Positions 1-7,170 of a stretch of 35,091 bases of DNA are shown piece after piece; position 1 is the stretch's first letter, and each line of letters opens with the position of its first letter. A program made the position numbers and the translations under genes. The notes beneath the pieces are model-generated. The model did no database searches. It saw only the letters and a list, made by a program, of their open reading frames with translations, and had not been told where the DNA came from. Origin of the DNA: Chloroflexota bacterium (GTDB lineage: Bacteria; Chloroflexota; Dehalococcoidia; Dehalococcoidales; UBA2162); NCBI GenBank assembly GCA_016193545.1, contig JACPSA010000041.1, positions 1 through 35,091 of the forward strand, written 5' to 3'.

Positions 1-1006
1 CCAGTAAATCGATACTGAAACGGCCCCGAATATCATCCAGGTAAATTCCCTGGGAAAGCCTCAGTCCGAGGATGACTGTTTCCGCCAACTCCAACTCCGG
101 GTTTATTACCTCGTCCAGGTCCAGCGCTGGCGGCAGATTATGCGAAAAGGCAGCCAGGTACTTATCCAGGCTTTTAGTATTAGCCAGGCGGTGACCGTCC
201 AGGTAGGAATGAGCAGCGACGCCGGCTCCCAGATAGGGCCGGTTTTGCCAGTAGGTCAGATTATGCGGGCACTCCCGCCCCGGTTTTGCCCAGTTTGATA
301 TCTCATAGTGGTGATAGCCGTGTGCAGCCAGCAGGTCTTCGGCCAGTTCATACTGGTCGGCACTGGCGTCAGGGTCGATATCAGGTAAACGATGCTCCTT
401 GATTGCTCGCCACATCGGTGTCTCCTTTTCCAGACTGAGGCAATAGAGAGAAAGATGCTCCGGCCCCATCTTGATTACTTCATCCAGCGTCTTCTGCCAG
501 TCCGGCCGAGTTTGACCGGGCAACCCGTAAATAAGGTCTAAGTTCAAGTTCGTGAATCCAGACTTTCGGGCAGAGAATACCGCGTCTCTAGCTTGTACGC
601 TGGTATGAATACGGCCCAGCAGTGCCAGTTCCCCGTCATGTAAACTTTGTATTCCCAGACTCAGGCGGTTAACCCCCAGCGCTCTGATGGCGGTAAGGTA
701 GCTTGTGTCGACCGTGCCCGGATTGGCTTCAGTGGTTACTTCAGCCATTTTATCCACAGTAAATAGTGAACTGATGCTGGATAGAATATCCTCAATCTGC
801 TGGCTAATAAGTAAACTGGGAGTACCTCCGCCAAGATAGATACTGCGCACACGTTTTCCGTCAGCGCGCCGGGCGAGCTCATTCTTGAGGGCATTTATGT
901 AATTGGGAATGTCAGTCTCACGGCACTGGTATGAAACGAAAGAGCAGTAGTTACACTTGCGGTGACAAAAAGGGATATGTATGTAGAGAGCAATATCGTC
1001 AGACAC
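1..1006 (-). CDS. hemW: HemW-like radical SAM protein, 3' end cut by window edge
   Basis: The minus strand encodes a continuous frame of 335 codons that runs off the start of the window. It begins at a GTG codon (1006-1004) with no in-frame ATG nearby upstream. The first residues read as a short strand followed by IHIPFCHRKCNYC, the CX3CX2C cluster that binds the radical-SAM 4Fe-4S centre. A glycine-rich YLGGGTPS (SAM-binding GGE-like motif), an EANPGT motif and RLSLGIQS follow. These are typical of the HemW/HemN-like family, which is now seen as a heme chaperone rather than a coproporphyrinogen oxidase. HemW proteins are about 380 residues, so roughly 45 C-terminal residues lie outside the window. 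The gene is divergent from the methyltransferase at 1143, with about 136 bases between the two starts. Family assignment is firm. The exact role (heme insertion) is taken from the family. Confidence 0.93.
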   Translation of the reverse strand, partial: MSDDIALYIHIPFCHRKCNYCSFVSYQCRETDIPNYINALKNELARRADGKRVRSIYLGGGTPSLLISQQIEDILSSISSLFTVDKMAEVTTEANPGTVDTSYLTAIRALGVNRLSLGIQSLHDGELALLGRIHTSVQARDAVFSARKSGFTNLNLDLIYGLPGQTRPDWQKTLDEVIKMGPEHLSLYCLSLEKETPMWRAIKEHRLPDIDPDASADQYELAEDLLAAHGYHHYEISNWAKPGRECPHNLTYWQNRPYLGAGVAAHSYLDGHRLANTKSLDKYLAAFSHNLPPALDLDEVINPELELAETVILGLRLSQGIYLDDIRGRFSIDLL

Positions 1007-1062
1007 GGTTACAATTATAACAGATATAACCGATAAATTTTTGTCCCTTGTATCAGGCGTTC

Positions 1063-1091
1063 TTGACAAAGTCCGTTTGGCTAATTAGAGT
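1063..1091 (+). promoter_or_regulatory. Predicted sigma-70-type promoter for the TrmH-family gene
   Basis: A perfect TTGACA (1063-1068) is separated by 17 bases from TAGAGT (1086-1091), which matches TATAAT at four of six positions. It lies about 50 bases upstream of the ATG at 1143, in the divergent gap with hemW. Prediction from sequence only. Confidence 0.55.
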
Positions 1092-1142
1092 GTTCAGAGT
1101 TGACGAGGTGAAACTGGACGAACTGGAAAAGGTGAAGATGAT

Positions 1143-1901
1143 ATGACTGCTCCTCTGAAACCATTGTTGTGGTACAAAAAACTGGCTACGAAAAAGGGGC
1201 GGCTTGATGCCGGGGCGTTTCTGGTCGAAGGAAACCGGGCTATTCAGCAGATAATCGGTAATCGCCCAGATGAGATAATCGAGCTTCTGGCCATAGAAAA
1301 GCCGTCCTCTATTTACCGCAATTATGCCGTACGGTTGGTTACGGAAAGTCAGTTCCGCTCCATCTCCAGTACCAAGACACCGCAGGGAGTTATGGCCGTT
1401 GTCCGCCTGCCCGTAGATGTGTACTCCGGCAATCTGCCCCGGCATGTGGGCAGTAAAATCTTACTACTGGAAGATATTCAGGACCCGGGTAATGTGGGTA
1501 CTCTTATCCGTACTGCTGCGGCCTTTGATTTTTCGGGAGTCATTATGACCGAAAAGTGTGCTGACCCGCTATCGCCAAAATGTGTTCAGGCAACTGCAGG
1601 TGCCGTATTGTCGGTATGGCTGAGAAGAAGCACATGCTATTTTGAGCTGGCCGGGATACTGAAAAAAGAGGGCTATTTCCTGATAGCAGCTGAGCTCAGT
1701 GGAGTGCCTGAACCATCCATTCTTTATCACCAGAATAAATTACTGCTGGCGCTGGGCAACGAAGCCGCCGGACTTTCGAAAGCTATATTGGATGCAGCTG
1801 ATTACCGACTGCGAATCCCTACTGTCCGGGGAAAAGCGGAATCGCTGAACGTGGCCGCCTGTGGTGCAATCTGTATGTACTTAAGCTCACAAAAACCATG
1901 A
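1143..1901 (+). CDS. TrmH/SpoU-family RNA 2'-O-methyltransferase
   Basis: This 252-residue protein has the two-part layout of TrmH/RlmB-type enzymes. An N-terminal substrate-binding domain (about residues 1-95, with the FLVEGNRAI motif) is followed by a SPOUT knot domain. All three SpoU motifs are visible: LLLEDIQDPGNVGTLIRTA near residue 108, LALGNEAAGLS near 200, and RIPTVRGKAESLNVAA near 225. In these motifs the Arg and the Asn-Glu/Ser-Leu-Asn residues form the catalytic and SAM-binding knot. Members methylate a ribose 2'-OH in rRNA or tRNA using SAM; the target base cannot be told from sequence. The ATG at 1143 follows an AAGGTGAAG Shine-Dalgarno-like stretch and a predicted promoter at 1063-1091. 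It appears to be monocistronic. Confidence 0.92.
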   Translation: MTAPLKPLLWYKKLATKKGRLDAGAFLVEGNRAIQQIIGNRPDEIIELLAIEKPSSIYRNYAVRLVTESQFRSISSTKTPQGVMAVVRLPVDVYSGNLPRHVGSKILLLEDIQDPGNVGTLIRTAAAFDFSGVIMTEKCADPLSPKCVQATAGAVLSVWLRRSTCYFELAGILKKEGYFLIAAELSGVPEPSILYHQNKLLLALGNEAAGLSKAILDAADYRLRIPTVRGKAESLNVAACGAICMYLSSQKP

Positions 1902-2030
1902 GGTGGCGCGGTCACTATTGATGGATTTCAAAAACAGCGCCGACAATGACGCCCCTATGGCATATTGGCTGGTTACCAGTAATGGAGCTAAATAAACCAC
2001 TGTGCGGTTATTCTTTTCCCGGTTTGCCGA

Positions 2031-2426
2031 CTACATCTGGACAAATGGTGATTTCTGTATATGTTTGTCTTTGGCAGCCAGCAGTGCCAGGTCTACGGCA
2101 ATAGCTTCTTGCCTGATTTTGTCCTGAAGTGTGGTCAGTTCCGATTCGAGAGTCGAAACCCTCAAGGCCACCGCATCAATCGCTCTGGTCGCTTCTTCTC
2201 TGACCTTGGCTACGGCTGCGTCGGCGGCTTTCTTAGCGGCTTCGGCGGCTCTCTCGCCGCTTATCTTTGCTTAGGCCGCGGCTTCCCTCGATTCTCTGGC
2301 GGCAGCTTGCGCTTGCCTTACCGCTTCCTCTACCCGCTTGATATAATTTTCAAGCTCATCCAGTATCTCCGGTAGAGGTTTGGTCATTATCTTGGGCTGT
2401 CTTGATTCCTCTGTTTTAGTGGTCAT
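2031..2426 (-). pseudogene. Ala-rich helical protein paralogue 3, interrupted by an in-frame stop
   Basis: Starting at an ATG (2426-2424) behind an AAGGAGA ribosome-binding site, the frame reads MTTKTEESRQPKIMTKPLPE and continues with the ILDE motif shared by the two paralogues at 2897 and 5204. It continues as an Ala/Glu/Arg-rich helix to codon 52, which is TAA (2273-2271). The same frame stays open for another 80 codons after this stop (AKISGERAAEAAKKAADAA and onward) before a TAG at 2033-2031. The sequence beyond the stop keeps the family's composition and the heptad/undecad-like spacing. One nonsense base change in a 131-residue gene is therefore the simplest reading. The alternatives are a 51-residue protein or stop-codon readthrough. 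No membrane segment is visible. Confidence 0.7.
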
Positions 2427-2540
2427 TTAACTATCTCCTTCTCTGCCGGTTGGACGGTTCCCGGTCCCAGAGTATTAGTGGGAACTCTGAACCGCCAGTC
2501 AACCAACCTGATTAACTCTTATCCTGTAGGTCACTAAAGG

Positions 2541-2897
2541 CTATGTCTTGCCCCCAAGTTTTTTCTGCACGCTGGCGGTAGCTTCGATGATTGTCGAGTT
2601 TAATAGTCTGGCCAGTTCTAATGCGTCTGTGGCTGTCTTCTGGACTCTGGAGATTGCTTCAGCAGCAACTCTGGCGGCTTCGCCGGCAGCCTTTTCACCA
2701 GCCTGGCGGGCCTCTTCAGCCGCTTTTCTGGCATCTATAGCAGCTTCATTGGCTGCCAGGATACTATCATCAATCTCATCTAGGATTTGCGGAAGCGGCT
2801 GAGTCATTATTTTCTTTTGTTTGACATCGCCGGTCATTTTGCTCTCCCCCGGGTTCGGCTTTCCCGTTGTTTTCTTTGGGTCGTCTCTTTTGAACAT
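2541..2897 (-). CDS. Small Ala-rich helical protein, paralogue 2
   Basis: The protein has 118 residues from the ATG at 2897. I prefer this start over an ATG eight codons upstream (2921) because GGAGG sits five bases before it. The N-terminus is polar and Lys/Pro-rich (MFKRDDPKK onward). It is followed by KKIMTQPLPQILDEIDD, the motif shared with the neighbouring paralogues, and then about 50 residues of AxxARKAAEEARQAG-type sequence predicted to be a single long helix. The tail is more ordinary (ALELARLLNSTIIEATASVQKKLGGKT). There is no signal peptide, cysteine or membrane segment. The composition recalls the rod of TolA, and LEA-type or apolipoprotein-like helices, but no known family can be assigned. 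It may partner the larger paralogue through its helix; that is inference. Confidence 0.75.
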   Translation of the reverse strand: MFKRDDPKKTTGKPNPGESKMTGDVKQKKIMTQPLPQILDEIDDSILAANEAAIDARKAAEEARQAGEKAAGEAARVAAEAISRVQKTATDALELARLLNSTIIEATASVQKKLGGKT

Positions 2898-3120
2898 TGT
2901 GCCCTCCGTTAGTTCTTTCATCTATTCAAGCCCGTAGCAATAATAATAACGGTGACGGAACTTGAATGTTACCTTCTATATCGATTGAAAGGGCCATTCT
3001 CTGCAGAACAATCCTTCTATCTTGTGTTTAGTATCTCGGTTATCTATTCTGGACATCCAGACGTTATGCTCTAGTGCCGGGTCTTTCGGCTAACTAAGCG
3101 CCGTTGGCCCATTTACAATC

Positions 3121-3492
3121 TCACCTTGACAAACCATAGTAAGATATGAAGGTGCTGAAAGCTACCGAGGCAACCACGGCCCCCAGAATCAGTACTATGG
3201 CAAAGACGAGGAACTCCCATGAAGAGAGGAGTTTTTTCAATAGTGCCGCGGGGAGGGCTGCTGCAGCCTTGGCCCCAGCCTCTTCAGCTACCTTTGCCGC
3301 TGCAGCCGCAATCTCTCTGGCTGTTCTGGCTACTTCCTCAGCATGGGCCGCAGCCTCTGCGGTCACTCTCTTGGCTTCCTCGGCCGCCGCTCTAGCGGCT
3401 GCCGCTACCGCTTCAGCCCGTCGGGCGGCTGCCTCTGCTGCCCTCTTGGCCTCTTCGGCTTGGCGGGCCGCTTCAGCGCCTGCTGCCTTCAT
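3121..3492 (-). CDS. Membrane-anchor end of the large Ala-rich protein (separated by a frameshift)
   Basis: This 123-codon frame begins inside the Ala-rich region and ends with a hydrophobic segment (WEFLVFAIVLILGAVVASVAFSTF region), a single C-terminal transmembrane helix followed by a short SYYGLSR tail. Reading upstream in the same frame, the Ala/Glu/Arg pattern continues without a stop to about 3602, where it meets the frame of the 571-codon gene at 3489-5204. The internal ATG is therefore probably not a real start: there is no Shine-Dalgarno, and the helix pattern simply continues. I read this as the C-terminal anchor of the same protein, cut off by a net one-base loss near 3601-3605. 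Restored, the protein would be about 694 residues with a tail anchor. Confidence 0.6.
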   Translation of the reverse strand: MKAAGAEAARQAEEAKRAAEAAARRAEAVAAAARAAAEEAKRVTAEAAAHAEEVARTAREIAAAAAKVAEEAGAKAAAALPAALLKKLLSSWEFLVFAIVLILGAVVASVAFSTFISYYGLSR

Positions 3493-5204
3493 TGCTGCCT
3501 GAGCGGCTTCTTTAGCCTCTCTGGCCGCCGCTTCAGCTGCTTCTCTAGCGGCTTGGGCCGCTTTCTCGGCTCTGAGTCCGGCGGCTTCCGCTGCCTTCTT
3601 GGCGCTTCTCTGGCCGCGGCTTCGGCTGCTTCTCTAGCGGCTTGAGCCGCTTTCTCGGCTCTGAGTCCGGCGGCTTCCGCTGCCTTCTTGGCTTCTTCGG
3701 CTTTGCGGGCAGCTTCCTCACTAGCGGCCTTCATTGCCTTGGCCGCCGCCTCTTCAGCCTCTTTGGATGCCTTCTTAGCGGCTGCAGCGGCTACTTCAGC
3801 AGCTCTGGATAATTCTTCGGCTCTGGTCACTAACTGGTGTAAAGCCTGTGATGCGGCCTCGATGGCTTCATCACCGGCGATATCAGCTTGCTCTGCCTTC
3901 TGGCGAATCTTATCGGCGACATCGAAGCCCCTGGCTGCCGTTTCTTTAGCCTCTTGTCCGGCCTCTTCAGTCCTCTCGGCAATTTTCCCTGAAACCCGGG
4001 TAGCCGCTCCGATAGCTTCGTCACCAGCAGCAACAGCCGCCTGTGCTTTAATTCGCGTATCTTCTGCCGCCTGGAAAGCGGTGCCGGCGGCTCTTTTTGC
4101 TTTTCTACCTGCCTGCTCCGACTTGGTCGCTGTATCCGCGGCTAATTTCTTGGCAAGTTCAGCCCGGGCGGCTTTAGCTTCCTTGGCGCTGGCATCAGCC
4201 TGTTTGCCGGCAGCATTAGCCGTTTCAATGGCTTCCTGTACTGCCTGAGTGGCCAGCCTGGCATTCTCTTCAGCTCTAGCTGCCGTTTCCTCAGCCGCCT
4301 GAGCTGCAGCTGCGGCTGCTTCCTTGGCAGCGAGGTCCACATCCTCAGACCTTCTGGTGGCTTCCTCAGCGGCAGCTATGGCCGCTCTGGCTGTCTTTTC
4401 AGCTTTGGCGGCGGCTTCTTCAGCCCTTTCGGCCGCCTCTCTGGCCGCGCGAATAGCTTCTTCGGCCGCTTCTTCGGCTCTTCGGGCCGCTTCTTCCGCA
4501 GCCATGGTAGCTGCCTCGGCGGCTTTCTGGGCTGCCTCAGCGGCGGCCGTGGCAGCAGCGCCTGCTTCCTCGGCTCTTTGGGCAGCTGCTTCAGCAGCTA
4601 GGGTGGCTGCCTCCCCGGCTTCTTTGGCCAGTCTGGCGGCTTCTTCAGCGGCCTTGGTGGCGGCTTCTCCGGCTTTTCTGGCTAGTTTGGCTGCCTCCTC
4701 TGCCCTCTTGGCAGCGTCAGCGGCGGCTTTTTCGGCCGCTTTGGTGGCTGCCTGAGCTGCGGCCGTGGCTGCGGCTCCTGCTTGCTCGGCTCTTCTAGCC
4801 GCTGCTTCAGCCGCCTTCTTAAATTCTTCAATGGCTTTCTTAGCGGCTTTATCGGCCTCTTCTGCCTTCCTGGCGGCGGCTTCGGCCGCTAGCCTGGCAG
4901 CTCTAGCTGTCTCTTCAGCTTTGGCGGCGGCGGCTGCCGCCGAACGAGTCGCGGTCTCGGCCGCTTTCTCGCCAGCTAAGCGAGCTTCCTCAGCCCTTTT
5001 TTCGGCCTCTAAAGAAGCTTTAGTGGCTGCTTCGGCGGCCTGCCTGGCTGACCGGGCGGCTTCCTCAGCCCTACGGGCAGCTTCGGCTACCGTACGAATA
5101 TTGTCATCCATCTCGTCGAGAATCTGGGGAAGGGGTCTTGCCATTATTTTGGGTGGCGCCGGTGGCTTCTGCTCGCCGGATGGCCTGACATTTCTGGTAG
5201 TCAT
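3489..5204 (-). CDS. Large Ala-rich helical rod protein (TolA-/LEA-like), frameshifted near its C-terminus
   Basis: The ATG at 5204 follows a strong AAGGAGGACAATA site. After a short polar head and the motif PKIMARPLPQILDEMDD (residues about 19-35), roughly 500 residues consist almost wholly of Ala, Glu, Lys, Arg and Thr. They contain no proline between about residue 35 and the break, which suggests an unusually long continuous helix. Stretches such as AKEAGEAATLAAEAA show 11-residue spacing like group-3 LEA proteins; others resemble TolA domain II. The last ~35 residues (PRRQRKPPDSEP onward) are Pro/Arg-rich and out of character. At this point the natural frame shifts to the one encoding a membrane anchor (3121-3492). 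No signal peptide is seen. A likely role is a cytoplasm- or envelope-spanning spacer held by a C-terminal anchor. Function is unknown. Confidence 0.8.
   Translation of the reverse strand: MTTRNVRPSGEQKPPAPPKIMARPLPQILDEMDDNIRTVAEAARRAEEAARSARQAAEAATKASLEAEKRAEEARLAGEKAAETATRSAAAAAAKAEETARAARLAAEAAARKAEEADKAAKKAIEEFKKAAEAAARRAEQAGAAATAAAQAATKAAEKAAADAAKRAEEAAKLARKAGEAATKAAEEAARLAKEAGEAATLAAEAAAQRAEEAGAAATAAAEAAQKAAEAATMAAEEAARRAEEAAEEAIRAAREAAERAEEAAAKAEKTARAAIAAAEEATRRSEDVDLAAKEAAAAAAQAAEETAARAEENARLATQAVQEAIETANAAGKQADASAKEAKAARAELAKKLAADTATKSEQAGRKAKRAAGTAFQAAEDTRIKAQAAVAAGDEAIGAATRVSGKIAERTEEAGQEAKETAARGFDVADKIRQKAEQADIAGDEAIEAASQALHQLVTRAEELSRAAEVAAAAAKKASKEAEEAAAKAMKAASEEAARKAEEAKKAAEAAGLRAEKAAQAAREAAEAAAREAPRRQRKPPDSEPRKRPKPLEKQLKRRPERLKKPLRQQ
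3521..3689 (-). repeat. Tandem ~89-base duplication inside the Ala-rich gene
   Basis: Read on the minus strand, the block starting AAGAAGGCAGCGGAAGCCGC at 3689 recurs at 3600, an offset of 89 bases. Over the first 80 bases only three positions differ, and all three are synonymous third-codon changes in the helix frame. Because 89 is not a multiple of three, the second copy is read out of frame from the first. The synonymous differences suggest the two copies were once both translated in frame (a 90-base unit). One base, perhaps a G in GCGGCC, would then have been lost later at the junction near 3601-3605. Confidence 0.75.
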
Positions 5205-5225
5205 TATTGTCCTCCTTGCCTTAGA

Positions 5226-5243
5226 GCATGAAATATCTCATGC
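5226..5243. promoter_or_regulatory. Perfect GCATGA/TCATGC inverted repeat upstream of the Ala-rich gene
   Basis: Six-base arms (5226-5231 and 5238-5243) are separated by six AT-rich bases, about 22 bases upstream of the start codon at 5204. This could be an operator or a small 5'-leader hairpin. No binding protein can be named. Confidence 0.35.
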
Positions 5244-5276
5244 GCCTGTTTTATAGGGAGCTCGTTAGCGGGCGTC

Positions 5277-5348
5277 ATACTATCGAAAATTCGTGTCATG
5301 AATATGTGACATCTATAACACGAATAGTTTATCACTGATGAATAGTAT
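5277..5348. repeat. Nested inverted repeat in the leader region of the Ala-rich gene
   Basis: Three pairs of complementary arms are nested around one centre: ATACTAT (5277-5283) with ATAGTAT (5342-5348), ATTCGTGT (5289-5296) with ACACGAAT (5318-5325), and an inner GTCAT/ATGTGAC pair near 5296-5310. The region is AT-rich and lies between an MFS remnant and the Ala-rich gene. It may be an operator cluster or a structured leader. No U-tract makes it look like a terminator. Confidence 0.4.
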
Positions 5349-5377
5349 CACCCCTAAATGGAAAAGTCAATATATAT

Positions 5378-5545
5378 TCAGGCGTTATTGTCATGGTTTT
5401 CTTCAGCTATCGGGTTGAAGAAAGCGGTAAAGCCGTAGAAGGCTGCGCCGCCACAAATAAGGAACATGAACCAGGAGGCAGCTACTATCTACCATCCGTA
5501 GAAGACACTATTCAGTGACCTCTTAATCGAGGTAAAAAAATTCAT
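5378..5545 (-). pseudogene. Remnant of an MFS transporter N-terminus with a nonsense codon
   Basis: From an ATG at 5545 the minus strand reads MNFFTSIKRSLNSVFYGW, then TAG (5491-5489), then IVAASWFMFLICGGAAFYG and FTAFFNPIAEEN, ending at TGA (5380-5378). The pattern YGWWIVAASxxxxFxxGGxxYGFxAFFxPxxEE is typical of the first transmembrane helix of major facilitator superfamily permeases. The TAG sits exactly where a second Trp (TGG) is expected. Only about 55 of some 400 residues remain, so this is a dead fragment. The rest of the gap 5205-5586 holds two inverted repeats and no other coding signal I can support. Confidence 0.6.
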
Positions 5546-5586
5546 TACTGCCACACGAAATACCGTATACTAACGAAGCCACAACA

Positions 5587-7170
5587 CTAAGAGACTGTTC
5601 TGCTAACCCGGGCAGCGGCCGGTGTAAAAGTCATCTTGAGGAGGCGGGAATAGAGACCTCCTTGCGCGGAGAGTGCCTCATGACGTCCGACTTCAACAAT
5701 CCGTCCGTTGTCGAGTACGATGATACGGTCAGCATTGCGCGCTGTCGACAGGCGGTGGGCAATGACTATGGCCGTTCTCCCTTTCAGTAATTTTTCCAGA
5801 GCTTGCTGGATGATATGTTCACTGTAGGAGTCCACGTTAGCCGTGGCTTCATCCAGCAGCAGGATGACCGGGTTAACCAGCAGGGCACGGGCAAAGCTGA
5901 TGAGTTGACGCTGGCCCATACTCAAGTTCTGCCCTCGTTCCTGCAGCCAGGTATCATATCCCTTTTCCATCTTGATGATAAAATCATGGGCACCGACAGT
6001 GCTGGCGGCGGCGACTATCTCCTCGTCGGTAGCTTCCAGGTTACCGTAGCGTATGTTATCCCGAATAGTGCCTGAGAAGAGGAACGGCTCCCGAGGCACC
6101 AGCCCCAGCTGCCGTCGGTAGGCAGTCTGGTCAATCTGGCGCAGGTCATTACCATCAATCAATATCCGTCCACTGGTGGCGTCATAGAAACGGTCAATAA
6201 GGCTGACGATGGTGCTCTTACCCGCCCCTGTAGGTCCCACCAGCGCCACCGTCTCTCCCGGTGAAATATGCAGGTTAATGTCATGAAGGACCTCCAGCCC
6301 GGGTTCATAGCTGAAAGAGATATCTTCAAATTTAATTTCACCTTTTAAGTGAGGTACCTTGATGCTTTGAGAGCTATCCGCTATTTCCGGCTTTACGTCC
6401 AGAAGCTCGAAGATACGGTTGCCTGAGGCCATTGCCCTCTGTAGCTGGGTATATTCCATGGTCATCGTTCTAATCGGGTCAAAGAACTCCTGTATATAGA
6501 GAGCGAAAGCCACCAGAGTGCCCACGAGAAGTGTTCCCCGCAGTACACTCATGCCACCGAAGATAATAATCAGCGCCATAGCCAGTGCCACCAGTAATTC
6601 CACCACCGGCATCATTATTGCTGATAGCTTGGCTGCTTCAAGGTTGGCTTCAAAATGGGCACGGTTGACCTGTTCAAAACGCCGGGAATTCTCATTCTCC
6701 CGGGACAGGCTCTGGATAACCCGGACGCCGGAGATATTTTCCTGGAGAGCAGTATTTACCGCTGATATGGCACGCCTCACCTTAATGAAAGACTGGCGTA
6801 CCCTCTTTTGCCAGAAGAATATGAATAGAAAGAGGAGGGGGATAACGGATAAAGTGACCAGAGCCAGGTTAAAGGCCATGGCAAACATAGCTGCGACTAT
6901 TGCTATCAGGCTAATTATCTCGCCGGCTACCCAGAAAGCTCCGGAATCAAGAAAGTCACCCAGTTGCTCTACGTCATTCTGCACCCGGGACATGATGCGG
7001 CCGACTTCATTATGGTCGAAAAAACTCACGGAAAGGCGCTGCAGGTGGTCGAAGACCTGGCTGCGCAGACTGAGCAGGATACCCTGCCCGATAGTTGCTT
7101 CGGCTCTGATTTGGGTGTAATAAGACGCCAGGTTAAGCAGGGAATTGCCCAGGAAAAGCAGGATAATCAT
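5587..7170 (-). CDS. ABC exporter half-transporter, canonical ATPase site, N-terminus missing
   Basis: The 527-residue frame holds most of an ABC exporter membrane domain (residues ~1-255). It then has a nucleotide-binding domain with Walker A GPTGAGKST (312-320), signature LSMGQ, Walker B ILLLDEATANVD and H-loop VIAHRLST, so the catalytic Glu and switch His are intact. It fits the canonical partner of a heterodimeric exporter of the TM288/BmrD/YheH type, paired with the degenerate-site protein encoded just upstream. The expected first helix is absent. The conserved start (GKPYDSRIVARLIKYFTQYKVAV) is fused in another frame to the end of the upstream gene, and this frame resumes with GNLAGLNMIILLF. 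About 35-40 residues are missing between the two, which points to an out-of-frame deletion near 7205-7215. It could still be translated from the internal ATG, but TM1 would be lost. Confidence 0.8.
   Translation of the reverse strand: MIILLFLGNSLLNLASYYTQIRAEATIGQGILLSLRSQVFDHLQRLSVSFFDHNEVGRIMSRVQNDVEQLGDFLDSGAFWVAGEIISLIAIVAAMFAMAFNLALVTLSVIPLLFLFIFFWQKRVRQSFIKVRRAISAVNTALQENISGVRVIQSLSRENENSRRFEQVNRAHFEANLEAAKLSAIMMPVVELLVALAMALIIIFGGMSVLRGTLLVGTLVAFALYIQEFFDPIRTMTMEYTQLQRAMASGNRIFELLDVKPEIADSSQSIKVPHLKGEIKFEDISFSYEPGLEVLHDINLHISPGETVALVGPTGAGKSTIVSLIDRFYDATSGRILIDGNDLRQIDQTAYRRQLGLVPREPFLFSGTIRDNIRYGNLEATDEEIVAAASTVGAHDFIIKMEKGYDTWLQERGQNLSMGQRQLISFARALLVNPVILLLDEATANVDSYSEHIIQQALEKLLKGRTAIVIAHRLSTARNADRIIVLDNGRIVEVGRHEALSAQGGLYSRLLKMTFTPAAARVSRTVS

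Noticed and set aside
2061..2375. Plus-strand frame of 104 codons
   Set aside because: It mirrors the minus-strand Ala-rich paralogue 3 and has no ribosome site or homology I recognise.
2454..2492. Imperfect hairpin (GGTT/AACC and CAGAGT/ACTCTG)
   Set aside because: Short arms with an eight-base bulge and no T-run; not convincing as a terminator.
3146..5256. Several long plus-strand open frames (3146-3502, 3343-3645, 3688-4248, 4324-4755, 4765-5256)
   Set aside because: They are antisense to the Ala-rich genes, have no ribosome sites and reflect the repeated GCN/GAR codons of the real strand.
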